Shown: piece after piece, positions 10,638 to 21,395 of the stretch | How positions within the stretch are numbered: the stretch's first letter is position 1 | How the letters are laid out: each line of letters begins with the position of its first letter | Origin: Theocolax elegans | Taxonomy: Eukaryota > Arthropoda > Insecta > Hymenoptera > Cerocephalidae | DNA: 64,000 nucleotides | Assembly (NCBI GenBank): GCA_026168455.1 | Contig: CM047426.1 | Coordinates: 38,622,175-38,686,174 of the forward strand | Reading direction: 5' to 3' | Made by a program: the position numbers and the translations under genes | Notes under the pieces: generated by a model | Told to the model about the DNA's origin: nothing | Databases searched by the model: none | The model's input: the letters and a program-made list of their open reading frames with translations, nothing else

Positions 10638-13022
10638 GGGGGTATCCTGATTTAGAACGTTCATAAAATCGATTTTTTTTTATTGCTTAAATCTATTCCT
10701 TATATGTATAAGAACATATATCCGAAGTTATAGAGTCGGATTCGTAGTATTTCCGAAGATACAGCACTAAACGCAACGGGGCATCGAGCAAGTGCCAGTG
10801 CTCGGTCAGACTGAAACGCGCGCGCTCCTCCCCTCGTCTCTAAACTCGAAACTATATACCTGAAAAGGTTCAGCATCTGTTAGAAATAATATTTTGCTAT
10901 CATAGAAGCGTCTTTTGAACCTTAGTATGTATCATCGGTATATAATCTGTGTGTACCTGCTTCCTATAGAGCTGTTTGTGGCGTAACGTTTAGTTTAGTT
11001 CTGTTCTGGCTATTGACGAGTGCGCTTCAATATAATCATGTCTAGTTATCCGAAAAGTGACAAATCAAGTAGTAATCGTGCTGCAAAACCACGGAAACGA
11101 AAATTCCATGGTAATCAATTCACAACAGAATCAGACGATACAGAGTGGAACACAAGTAGTACTGAGAGAAAATTAGCCACCGCTAGCACCGAGAACATCA
11201 TTGTGCATCCAACTCACCGCTATCGAATAATCGAGTTTGTCACGGTATCTTTTGCAAATTCTGATATCGTAATTTGCAGATCTTGCAAACAAAATGTACA
11301 ATTTTCAGAGAGCGGACATCGAGGCTTAGGTTTCAAAATTGTATTATCGTGTATGTGTGGTCATAGAGAAATAAATTCAGGACCGTTTATAAACACTGGA
11401 TTCGAAATAAATAGACGAATTGTTTTTGTTATGAGGCTTTTCGGTGTTGGACGAGAAGGTATCAATGTGTTTTGTGGACTTATGGATATATGTCAAGGTT
11501 TAACATAATCAACGTAACAAATTGTGCAGCATTTATATACAGCGTCAAAATCAATGTTCAAAAGCATTTGTGAAAAAGCCGTCAAAGAAAAGAAAGAAAA
11601 AAATACAGAACATGATAGATCTGCTGACTGTTTGAAAGTTTCTGGTGATGGATCCTGGAAAAATCGAGGTTTTACTTCATTTTTTGGTGTTACAAAGCTC
11701 ATTGCATATTACTCTGGTAAAGTAGTCGACCTTATTGTAAAAAGTGCATACTGTCATTCATGTGCTTTACAAAAGAATATAGTAGACGAAGAAGAATTTG
11801 AAGAATGGTATAATGATCATAAAGAATCATGCTCTTCAAATCACGATGGTTCAGCAGGGAAGATGGAGGTAGATTCAATCGTGGAGATGTTTTTGAGATC
11901 TGTTGAAAATTTTGAAGTAAAGTATACGAATTACATCGGCGACGGTGATTCGAAAACTTTCAATGGTATTGTAAAAATGAATCCATATGGTGATGATTAC
12001 CCTGTGACAAAAAATGAGTGCGTGGGACACGTACAAAAGCGATGCTTAGGTGGACACACGCAAAATTCGAACGAATCGTTCAACTCCACTGTCTGGCGCA
12101 TAACTCCGAAACATCTCAATTCTGGTCAAAAAATCGTAGAAATTGCTGCGTATATGGCTGCAGGAATGTTCAATGAAGGATATTCAGCAGTTCTGCATAC
12201 CATGCAATTACTCAATTTGAAAATTGGCCAGCAATGTAAAATGTTTGCGGATAATGTCGACATACAACGGATTGAACGAGAAAGACGATGTTCGTCTCTT
12301 TCCAGTAAGGAAGCTCGTACGGTCCGTAGACTTGAACAACTTCAACAAAATGAGTTAGATGAGGAAGCTGAAGGTCTATTGTATGGCGCAGGAATAGCTG
12401 ATTAGCGAATTATTGCCGTAAGTAGTCGAAAATTAACATTTTTTCAGTTCATAAACTTTAAAGCGTTTTTTCTCGAGTTTTCGTTTTTCCACTTTTTCTA
12501 AACTGGCGGGCGTGTTTGCAAAAAAAATAAATAAGCTATCGTAACGATCCGAAGTTTTTTAGCTTCAGTTTTATCTACTCCCCAATATGAACCAAAAAGG
12601 TTTTTGGAAATAAATTTCTAAAAGACTTTTTCAGTACATTGAAGAGATTTTTTTTTCTCATAAAAAGCACTTTTTGCTTCAAATTCAGAAAAAATTTCAA
12701 ATTTCACAATTTCTTCGGATTTTACTTGGTTCAAATAGAAAATATATGTATGAAATGAAATTTTTTTTTTGGCTTTCTGTTTCAGATCAAGTTTAAGAGC
12801 TCTATCACTCCCGCCAATAGAAGACTCGGATTACGGATTGCCCAACAAATGTGCCTAATAATCGGCTGCATTTTGATATTTTTCTTTAAAACAAATTTTT
12901 TTTAATGTTCAATTATATAATAAAATATTCCTGAAAGTTCTCTGGAGTTGGTTATTTTTTTCTATCTTAAAAAAATTCCCTAAAAAACGGTTTTTTTAGG
13001 TCTTTCAAAGCAGGATACCCCC
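10638..13022 (+). mobile_element. Mutator-like (MULE) DNA transposon with TTAA-flanked termini
   Basis: The element begins GGGGGTATCCTG (10638) and ends with its exact complement (13011-13022); similarity continues a few bases further in. TTAA lies immediately outside both ends (10634-10637 and 13023-13026). Between the termini is a decayed transposase of the insect Mutator-like type. The element is 2385 bp long. Because TTAA is palindromic it may be a 4-bp target duplication or the outer part of the terminal repeat; I see no longer flanking duplication of the 8-9 bp usual for MULEs. Confidence 0.75.
11038..12405 (+). pseudogene. Mutator-like transposase, interrupted by two in-frame stops
   Basis: The ATG at 11038 starts a protein of about 450 codons that moves a MULE DNA transposon by cut-and-paste. 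The N-terminal part has a Cys-rich zinc-binding segment (CRSC followed by CMCG) and the conserved stretch GFEINRRIVFVMR. The catalytic part begins with SGDGSWKNRG (first Asp), then YIGDGDSKTF (second Asp), and a Glu candidate in NESFN just after the Cys/His-rich segment KNECVGHVQKRC. It matches the insect Mutator-like transposase domain from my knowledge of that family. TAA codons at 11506-11508 and 11515-11517 lie in the same frame and separate the two halves, so this copy cannot make a full protein. The terminal repeats are still recognisable, so inactivation need not be ancient. Confidence 0.85.
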
Positions 13023-13539
13023 TTAAGAAGTGTTTTAGTATAGTTTACAATAATTATTGATTTTAGTATGTGATATGTAAAATAAAAATATTGAAATATT
13101 TGAATTAATGATAGTTATTAATTACCCAACTAAAATTCATAAAATTAATTTAAAAACTGGATGTATAAAACCAATTGCATTTCTAGTGCACATTATTTAA
13201 AAATAAACTTAACGTAAATATAATTCGCAGAAAATCAGGTAAGTACGAATGGACGCGCGCGACTGTTTTTGTTTTCATTTCGCGCATTTCGATTGTTGAC
13301 TGCAACGTGTTAACATTGTCGTAGAAATGTCTAAAAGATTTGAAAGTAAATTACCAAAACAAAATTAACACATTATTTTTCTGTTGATTCAGTTAGTGAA
13401 TTATTAATAATAGTAATTGTGAAGCTTCACGTTAAAATATTACTCAAGAAGTGAATGATAATTTTAATAATGAAAATAAAATTAATGATAAATATGTGAA
13501 GATGCATCACAAGACAAAATTATAAGTGCAAATAGTAAG

Positions 13540-14265
13540 TATGAGAGTATTATTAATAATGATAACACAAAAAATAGAATTAGATTTGATGACTTACAAG
13601 ACGAAAACGCGGATGCGAATTGTTCAAGTTTAATAGATAGCAGTAAAACTACAACAATAGGTAAGTACATAAAATTTTGTATTTAGGTTTATGTCTTTAC
13701 TAATTTGATAATTAAAATAATAATAAATATAATTTCAGTTAATTATTTTTTTAATGTAATATCAGATTTAAACAATATTTTATGCATATTACATCTAATT
13801 CTAAATATGTATTTTTTTATTGACTTCTATAATTTTGCAGGAATTATTCAAAGTGATCCATAAGTATGGCCATTAATATTAAATGAAAATAGATTAGAAG
13901 GAGATAGATATTTAAACAAAGATCCTTTATACTTTTAAAATAAAAATTCCTCTTTTGCAGCATCTAAGCGATCGTATGCAAAACAAAATAGATATTTCTC
14001 TTACAAATATTTTCAGAAAGTAGTGAATAATGGTGAAAAATATGAACCAAATTAATTAAAGTACTCAGAATCAAGTAGTAGTGTGTTTTGTTTCGCATAT
14101 AAATTCTAATTAGAATAAAATTGACAAAATAATAACTGGACACGAAAATTCTAAAGAATATAATGGGTGTATGTTAGAGTGGTTACATTTTGCAAACAAA
14201 AATTCGAATATTGATAAGCGATTAGTAAATAAGAAGCAATTAAAAGTGCAATCTGGTATTCGTTG
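13540..14265 (+). pseudogene. hAT-type transposase remnant (ZMYM/TTF-finger like N-terminal region)
   Basis: Conceptual translation with several stops gives pieces typical of hAT-related proteins with a TTF-type zinc finger: a stretch around WPLILNENRLEGDRYLNKD, then RYFSYKYFQKVVNNGEKYE, a segment around YSESSSSVFCFAYKF, and later IITGHENSKEYNGC before a Trp. A plausible intron separates an upstream acidic segment from this region: GTAAGT at 13661 and TTTTGCAG ending at 13840 (180 bp). Stops at several places show it is dead. Identification is by pattern only; no DDE catalytic region is visible. Confidence 0.55.
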
Positions 14266-15018
14266 AGTCTATAATGTCGTAATGCTATACGTAACGTATT
14301 ACACATTTCTTTAAAAATATAAACATTTACTGCCAAGAGTAATATTACAATTACCTTAATTTTAGTCATAGCTAGGGGCGAAATTATCTTTCAACAGCTG
14401 TATGTAGCTGTAAAATGTATAATTTATGTTTGAATTAACATGCAATATATAATAATAGCCGCGAAAACTTAAAAAGTTATTTTTTGATACGTTTACAAAC
14501 AACGAGTCTGGGCTCACATCAAATTGCACCGTTTTGAGGAATCTCCTCCTTGAACGAGGAATCAGAGATAAACTCTGTTCACCGCAATTATGTTATTGCA
14601 TGCACACAAATACACATACACTGAAAAGACGGTGTAGTTTGCACTGTGACGGTTTCGCAAAAAAAAACACAACGCTATGCGAGTCGGAAAGCCTAATATG
14701 AGGCAGGATCGAGGTTCGAACCAGACGGACTCGCTGAACTGAATGAATCCTCTGCTCTATTTTCCACACAGTGTTCCCGTGATGTTCTATGACGGAGTGG
14801 GGAGGAGGGAAAAGCTATACGTTACGGGGAAGCCTTCCACGGGATCTCCGACACTTGGGTTCTTCCCACTAATAAACCTGCATATGTGACGAGCTACAAG
14901 TGCATACATCTGGTGCAAGTTTCAAGCACGTTCGAATGAGCAACGGGTAGGAAAGGTATTGTGAAAAGGTACCGAAACCGCTCGGTAATGCAGGTAATTA
15001 AAGGAAATATAGACCGTG
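14266..15018. other. Non-coding DNA, no gene seen
   Basis: Mixed-composition sequence with an ACACAT-type simple repeat near 14600 and a purine-rich tract near 14800. A short GGTTCGAACC word at about 14713 looks like a pol III B box but no complete tRNA fold fits around it. No ORF with a domain. Confidence 0.4.
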
Positions 15019-15207
15019 AGAGATAGATAGATAGATAAAACTTTATTGGACTTATAGGGGTAGAAACCCCGTTAACATATTATTACAAGATGTCGCTAAA
15101 AAATTAACATGAAAAAAATATAACTAACAAAAATTAGCGCAAATAACAAGAGATAACGTTCATCGCTTAGAACAACGCAAAGATATAAAAGTAACAATAA
15201 AGCTATC
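15019..15207 (-). mobile_element. 5'-truncated LINE 3' end with (TATC)n tail
   Basis: On the minus strand the sequence contains GGGGTTTCTACCCC, a small hairpin, then AATAAAG and a (TATC)n tail (plus-strand GATAGATAGATA at about 15019-15037). A hairpin of the form GGGTTTTTATCCC followed by AATAAA and a tetranucleotide tail also ends the LINE at 29914, so these are related 3' ends of a non-LTR family that terminates in short tandem repeats rather than poly(A). Its upstream edge (about 15207) abruptly meets the inverted-duplication arm, so it probably truncated that arm when it inserted. Confidence 0.6.
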
Positions 15208-15889
15208 TTCTACGTAAGTTGTATATTTATAAAATCCATTGTTACTTCTAACGTTACCGTGCTTGATGATTAATATTTTCTATGGGAATGTTACACTGGT
15301 CGATTTATCGAGCTGTATCTTTTGTTTTTTATTGCACCCGAATTCTAGCATACCTACTTGCGAACCGATCAACGGGGCTATGCCGTACTATATGTGTTCC
15401 GGCTCCTAATGTCTCGGGAAAAACTCACGATTGTAAAATGCACATACTTCGTTTATTGTATACCAGATGTGAAAATGGTAAAGGGTCGCAGCGAACACCT
15501 TTAAGGATACAACGGAAGACAGTCTTGTCCGAGCTCTCGAACCTTACACGGCGAGATCATTTGTACACGCTTGCATACGAAATAATATATACATTTCTAT
15601 TCTTACACCTCATTTTTGTGTTTGATTTTATTTACGAATATCAGTCGTACTAGATTAATTTTTGGTACGACGCACCTATACGCTCCTTTTCTCCTCCCCT
15701 TCCCTCACGCAGCAAGTCGTCGCAGCTCGCACGCAACCGAGCAATCTTCGATAGATTCGCCGCGATCGTACGCGGCTGCCGCCAAAACCCTTTTTATTAA
15801 TTAAATAAATTACTATTTATTCGTTTTTAAATAATCGTTTATTTCGTCTTTGTCGCCACGTCCTAATCGCCAGCGTGACCGTTACAAAA
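15208..15889 (-). repeat. Outer arm C of the palindrome, LTR-like
   Basis: This block is the reverse complement of 25575-26098, with a segment near 15553-15680 that the right copy lacks. On the minus strand its junction with the LINE tail reads TGTAACGGTCACG, similar to the LTR starts at 8647 and 58020, and it contains several AATAAA words. No matching GTTACA end is visible inside the arm, so an LTR identity is only a suggestion. Long open frames on both arms have no recognisable domain. Confidence 0.5.
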
Positions 15890-15959
15890 ATATTAAATAT
15901 ATGGGAGATTTCATGTGAAGTGATCCAGTTAAAAAATAGAATTTTGTTTTAATGTATGT

Positions 15960-16495
15960 CATCCCAGGCAATACAAACGTCTAGACTCAACTGACAGCCA
16001 TCGCAAATGTAATCTATACGGTGTTACATGATCACGTCTACGCATAGTTCCTCATACAAATCGCACACACGCATAGTCGAAATGAGGCATGATAAGCGTT
16101 TCCACGAGATATTTTCTAGTGCTCTGAGAGAATGCTCTCCTATGAAACTGCAATGAACGTAAGACTCCGTGGATCCTCTGCGATATTAACAACACCTGCT
16201 TTGACCAGTCTAGGGTGGGTGACAACCAAACACCCAACGATTTAACCTCGTTCTCATAATCCAAATGGGCATTCAACAACTTAATCCGTGGAGCAGCAGC
16301 CAGATCCACTCGCGAAACATATGCCTGATAGCCCAAGATCATAACCTTTGTTTTGTTTACATTTATTGCAAGACCATTTGATACAGCCCAGGATGCTACC
16401 GCGTTAGCATCCTGTGCAATTCGATGCACACCCATCTCAAAATCCGCTGGTGAAAAAGAATAATAAACCTGGGCGTCATCAGTATAGAACATGCA

Positions 16496-16500
<5 letters not shown>
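15960..16500 (-). pseudogene. LINE ORF2 C-terminal fragment, copy A'
   Basis: Minus-strand translation opens with MFYTDDAQVYY, containing the YTDD form of the reverse-transcriptase catalytic motif, and continues through KTKVMILGYQ and SLGVWLSPTLDWSKQ (thumb region) to PHFDYAC. The family is a non-LTR retrotransposon of the Jockey/CR1 type; the clade cannot be fixed from this piece. The copy starts abruptly at a (GA)n run (16500-16531), so it is 5'-truncated. Compared with the other two copies it keeps TGG (Trp) where they have TGA, but it lacks about 300 bp of the 3' end: sequence jumps at about 15970 from the tail to a point upstream. Confidence 0.8.
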
Positions 16501-16540
<40 letters not shown>

Positions 16541-17060
16541 TATATCTTAGTTACGAACATTTTTCTTAAATTTTATAAATAAATTTTAATAACAATAAAA
16601 TAGTTACAAAAGCTAACTATTACTGTAATACAAATTGTGAATATTTTATTTTTATTTATTTCTTTATTTAACCCATAAATAATTACAGATTTATTGCATC
16701 TGCAAACCCTATAGAGGTAAATAAATTACCTGTACATAGGTTATGTTCCACTTATATACTAACTTAAACTAATTAGTTAATGATCAGCTACATTTCTGCA
16801 GTCTAAACTAATTTATTCTTAAATCTAATACATATTATTTTATTTAATATTCCAATAATAAACAATGGATCACAGCAGTATGCTATAAGTAATAGTGTTA
16901 TAACAGAAAAAATATATATATACACACACATTAATGTATATACACTCCGCATTAAAATATTCGCAACAAGATTTTTCACAGAAAAATTGCAATTTTTAAA
17001 TGCTTGTAGCTCGGTCAATTTTCATCGTATTGAGATAATTTTTTTTTGTTTTGTAGGGAA

Positions 17061-18964
17061 AAATGTACAACGCACAAGTACATGCACATGGCTTGTATTT
17101 ACAAGTCATGTGCATGCATTATTTTCACGTTATGATAGATCGCGATCGCGTCGCAGGTAGTGAATCCCTCGCTGGCGGACCGAAGTGCACCAATGCACTT
17201 TTAAAATAAGCACTGATACCCACAGTATGGGTATGTTTTAGAGTCGGAGCCGACGAACGACGCGACCGATATCCGACGGTAGTACGCGGATCACGACCCA
17301 GACCACGGCCAAGAGGTATTGTGAGCGAAGGACCGAGCCCAGGTCGTCTCACGATACCTGGCGAATCCGCCGTTGATGTTGACGAGACGGGAGGTTAGGC
17401 GGCGTCCTAACCTCAACCGTCAAGCGTGCTCAGCAGACGACGACGGCTGAGATGGCGCATGGGTGCGCGCACGCCCGAACTCCGTACAACTAGTCGGGAG
17501 AGCCAGGGTGCTCCCCCACCTTACACCCGTATACCGGGGATCGCGGCACCGACGGCGACGATCGCGCGGCACTAGGCGAGGTGCGGGGGCAGGGGTAATC
17601 ACTCGAGCAGCGAGAGTGTTGCGCGCGCGAAGAGCTCGAGTGAGCGACCGTGAGTGGGATAATGGGAGAGAGCACGCGGAGCGAGGGGAGCGCGCGAGTA
17701 GAGTAGGAGTCGCGGTATACCTAATGTATGCGTGCGAAGGTATACCGCGGCATAATAGAATATACATATATATACGGTGCGCGCACACCTATGTATTGGT
17801 GTATACTATTGTATATAGCGCGCGCACGTACATGATATTAGATTAATTATTTTAGCTAGATCGCGTAGTCGTTAATTAAATAAAAATACATAGATCCGTC
17901 GGTAGAATTTGGGGCATTTTTAATAGTTTTTAAATTTGTATATAGATGTAAATAGTGCGGAAATTAAATACTAATTGTTGTGTGAGTGTGTCGGGATAGT
18001 TAGTATTAATTATATAGCCGGTAAGCACGGGGCGGCAGCACCGACTGGGTTACCGATATGGTAATTCTTTATTTGTAATGCGCGCCTTCCGAGTGTAGGG
18101 AATGATTGGTTGCGAGATCGACCCAATAATTAACAGGTTGGTGGTGACGTAAACCACTATTATTGGATAATCGGCCCTGACGGAAATAAGATCAAGGCTG
18201 ACTACGCGTATCGATCACGCAATCAACCACCCTAATCAACGCCGGTAGATAAGGAGTAGAATAGGATAGAGAAAGATAGCGATAGGGTGGGGAGGAAAAT
18301 CCTTAATTTGGGAGGATCAAGCCACGCCGCGAGCCGGATGAAGAAGTCGGTCTCGACGATTCGCTACCTGATCGTCCGACGAGGCAGTCAAGTTAATTTT
18401 CGGAGTTGTAGTATTTTTGAGCCAACTTAGCCATTTTTTTGTTGTTAGCTGAGTAGAGTCGAGTTGTAGTCGAGGAGTAGGGGTGAAGGAAGTTGAATTG
18501 GAGCTGAGAAAGATTAATTAGGCGAGTAAGATTTACGGTTAGCCCGACGGGCGGCCGAATTATTATTAATATTATATTTTTATATTCGCCGGACGGACGA
18601 AGTGTGAGAGAGTGTGTGCACGTGTGTGAGCCGGTCGCGAGTCGCGTAAATAATTGTGTCGGTACCGGAAGTTGTAATATTTTGCTTTATTAAAATTTCC
18701 AATAAATTAAATTGAGGTTGATTATTGAATCGCGAGTGTGTTATTTCATAAACTTCCTTTACTCTAAAAGCCACCGGTTCCGAGGTGCCGGGTTGCCGAG
18801 TAGTGTTGTATCGTAATTATTCTTTTTATTTTAAATATCGCCAGGCGCCCAATAAAATTATAAATCGGCGATATCCTAACCATTTTTAACGTCGCTACGA
18901 CGGAACCTCCGTCGGCATTTAATTTAATATAATTGAATTCTTTCCGACGAAAAGTAGCGTCGCA
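17061..18964. mobile_element. 1.9-kb insertion B1, flanked by GGAA
   Basis: Compared with the uninterrupted opposite arm (about 19690-19715), the left arm is split here. GGAA is present on both sides of the insert (17057-17060 and 18965-18968), a 4-bp target duplication, and the insert is 1904 bp. It is CpG-rich in its first 700 bp and AT-rich afterwards, includes an 11-bp-arm hairpin at about 17088-17118 and several AATAAA words, and codes for no recognisable protein. Composition and duplication length would suit an LTR-derived or non-autonomous element, but the ends are not TG...CA, so the class stays open. Confidence 0.6.
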
Positions 18965-19696
18965 GGAATTATGTGCACTTTGAGGAAAAAATAATGCCTA
19001 ATAGCTGCGAGATAATGCCACATTGCTATGTTTTAATCAGGCCTACCAACTTTTTTTTCTTAAACAACGCAATAGTTTGCACGTTTACCTGGATTACCAA
19101 CAATTTTTTTTCAAAAAACAACAAATTCCACCTTAAAGTAGACTTTTTAATGAGTATTTTAAAAAAAAGTCGACCCTCTACGACGTTCTTTGACCGAGTT
19201 ATGCCATTTTAAAGATTTTCCTATGTTTTTGTCAAATACCGCCAACATCAGCATTACCCGATGCGTACCGCGAGGAGGTTGTTGGTCGGACTTACGCATC
19301 ATTGTGGCCCTGAAAAGGGCCGATTATGTGAACCTTTCGCAGTATTTTTGGACTCCAAATTTTTAGTTGGTATGTACTCTGTATAGCAAAATTAATGCTG
19401 AATGAGCTTTCGCTTTAACTTTTGACCAGTATCCCGGCGTAAATTTTTGCTTCTTTAAAATGGCATAACTCGGTCAAAAAAAGTCGTAGAGGGTCGACTT
19501 TTTTTTAAAAATACTCGTTAAAAAGTCTACTTTAAGGTGGTATTTGTAGTTTTTTGAAAAAAAATTATTGGTAATCACGTAAACGTGCAAACTATTGCGT
19601 TGTTTAAGAAAAAGAAGTTGGTAGGCCTGATTAAAACATAGCAATGTGGCATTATCTCGCAGCTATTAGGCATTATTTTTTCCTCAAAGTGCACAT
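18965..19696. repeat. Inner foldback: arms with 237-bp spacer
   Basis: 18965-19214 is the near-perfect reverse complement of 19452-19696, with spacer 19215-19451 containing a GC-rich segment. Both arms read the same protein-like frame only because of the inversion. Beyond 19697 the right arm continues into the LINE-bearing block A, which matches the left arm beyond insertion B1. The same structure recurs at 23292-24024. Confidence 0.85.
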
Positions 19697-20218
19697 AATT
19701 CCCTACAAAACAAAAAAAAATTATCTCAATACGATGAAAATTGACCGAGCTACAAGCATTTAAAAATTGCAATTTTTCTGTGAAAAATCTTGTTGCGAAT
19801 ATTTTGATGCGGAGTGTATATACATTAATGTGTGTGTATATATATATTTTTTCTGTTATAACACTATTACTTATAGCATACTGCTGTGATCCATTGTTTA
19901 TTATTGGAATATTAAATAAAATAATATGTATTAGATTTAAGAATAAATTAGTTTAGACTGCAGAAATGTAGCTGATCATTAACTAATTAGTTTAAGTTAG
20001 TATATAAGTGGAACATAACCTATGTACAGGTAATTTATTTACCTCTATAGGGTTTGCAGATGCAATAAATCTGTAATTATTTATGGGTTAAATAAAGAAA
20101 TAAATAAAAATAAAATATTCACAATTTGTATTACAGTAATAGTTAGCTTTTGTAACTATTTTATTGTTATTAAAATTTATTTATAAAATTTAAGAAAAAT
20201 GTTCGTAACTAAGATATA

Positions 20219-20225
<7 letters not shown>

Positions 20226-20250
<25 letters not shown>

Positions 20251-21175
20251 TGCTGCATGTTCTATACTGATGACGCCCAGGTTTATTATTCTTTTTCACC
20301 AGCGGATTTTGAGATGGGTGTGCATCGAATTGCACAGGATGCTAACGCGGTAGCATCCTGGGCTGTATCAAATGGTCTTGCAATAAATGTAAACAAAACA
20401 AAGGTTATGATCTTGGGCTATCAGGCATATGTTTCGCGAGTGGATCTGGCTGCTGCTCCACGGATTAAGTTGTTGAATGCCCATTTGGATTATGAGAACG
20501 AGGTTAAATCGTTGGGTGTTTGATTGTCACCCACCCTAGACTGGTCAAAGCAGGTGTTGTTAATATCGCAGAGGATCCACGGAGTCTTACGTTCAGTGCA
20601 GTTTCATAGGAGAGCATTCTCTCAGAGCACTAGAAAATATCTCGTGGAAAACGCTTATCATGCCTCATTTTGACTATGCGTGTGCTGTATATAATGATAT
20701 TGATCAGGTGCGGAACCTAAGACTTCAGCGACTCCTCAATGCGTGTGTGCGATTTGTATGGGGAACTCTGCGTAGACGTGATCATGTAACACCGTATAGA
20801 TTACATTTGCGATGGCTGTCAGTTGAGTCTAGACGTTGTATTTCATTGGATTACTGGCTTATATTATTATTGCTTGAAATTCACCTCATTATCTTGCTGA
20901 ACATTTCACTATAATCGACCATTCAGCAGATCATTTTCAATATCCTTCTCGTTTACCTCCTAAACCTTTAACCTATCTTCCTCCATGTACAGAATCCTTA
21001 AATAAATCTTTTGTTATAACTGCCTCTAAATTGCTATATTCATTCAGTTCAATTCATTTATTCCATTTGATCCATCGCACATTAATCATTTTAAAACATC
21101 CTTATTTGAGCATCTATTTAGACTTGACTGTTCAGCCTGGAATGACATACATTAAAACAAAATTCTATTTTTTAA
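20226..21175 (+). pseudogene. LINE ORF2 C-terminal fragment, copy A
   Basis: The fragment starts after a (CT)n tract (about 20226-20251) with the YTDD reverse-transcriptase motif and runs through the thumb and the C-terminal LQRLLNACVRFVWG segment to a stop after a SAW-containing tail at about 21165. It carries TGA at 20521-20523 in place of Trp and one extra A at about 20651 (GGAAAACG versus GGAAACG in the other copies), so it is doubly broken. Non-LTR retrotransposon of the Jockey/CR1 type; 5'-truncated; endonuclease and most of the RT palm are absent. Confidence 0.85.
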
Positions 21176-21253
21176 CTGGATCACTTCACATGAAATCTCC
21201 CATATATTTAATATTTTTCGTAACGGTCACGCTGGCGATTAGGGCGTGGTGAC

Positions 21254-21395
21254 AAAGACAAAAAAAAATTATCTCAATACGATGAAAATTGACCGAGCTA
21301 CAAGCATTTAAAAATTGCAATTTTTAAATGCTTGTAGCTCGGTCAATTTTCATCGTATTGAGATAATTTTTTTTGTTTTGTAGGGAAAAATGTAC
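21254..21395. repeat. Palindromic junction between the two tandem units
   Basis: Immediately after the end of block A (GACAAAGAC) the sequence enters a copy of right-arm sequence (matching about 19709-19765), then at AAAAATTGCAATTTTT turns back into its own reverse complement and continues as the left-arm sequence into B2. The result is a nearly perfect palindrome of about 120 bp with no spacer. This is the only place where the two 4.33-kb units touch. Confidence 0.85.

Larger units (their letters stand above)
10323..14265 (+). mobile_element. Degenerate hAT-like element split by a MULE insertion
   Basis: At 10323 the sequence CAGCGCCGGCTTAAAGGGG resembles the start of hAT elements of the ZMYM/KIAA1586-like type, and a decayed hAT-type coding region lies at about 13540-14265. 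The 2.4 kb between them (10638-13022) is a separate Mutator-like element. The simplest reading is an old hAT into which the MULE jumped. No convincing right terminus is visible near 14370-14400, so the outer border is uncertain and the link between the two halves is inference. Confidence 0.35.

Noticed and set aside
14679..14734. Mini tRNA with GCGAGTC/GACTCGC acceptor-like ends and GGTTCGAACC
   Set aside because: Only 56 nt, no D arm in place and the T stem does not pair; pairing of the ends is probably chance.
17463..17846. Open frames on both strands in the CpG-rich part of insertion B1 and its copy
   Set aside because: Arg-rich, low-complexity and mirrored on the opposite strand; a composition effect without any domain.
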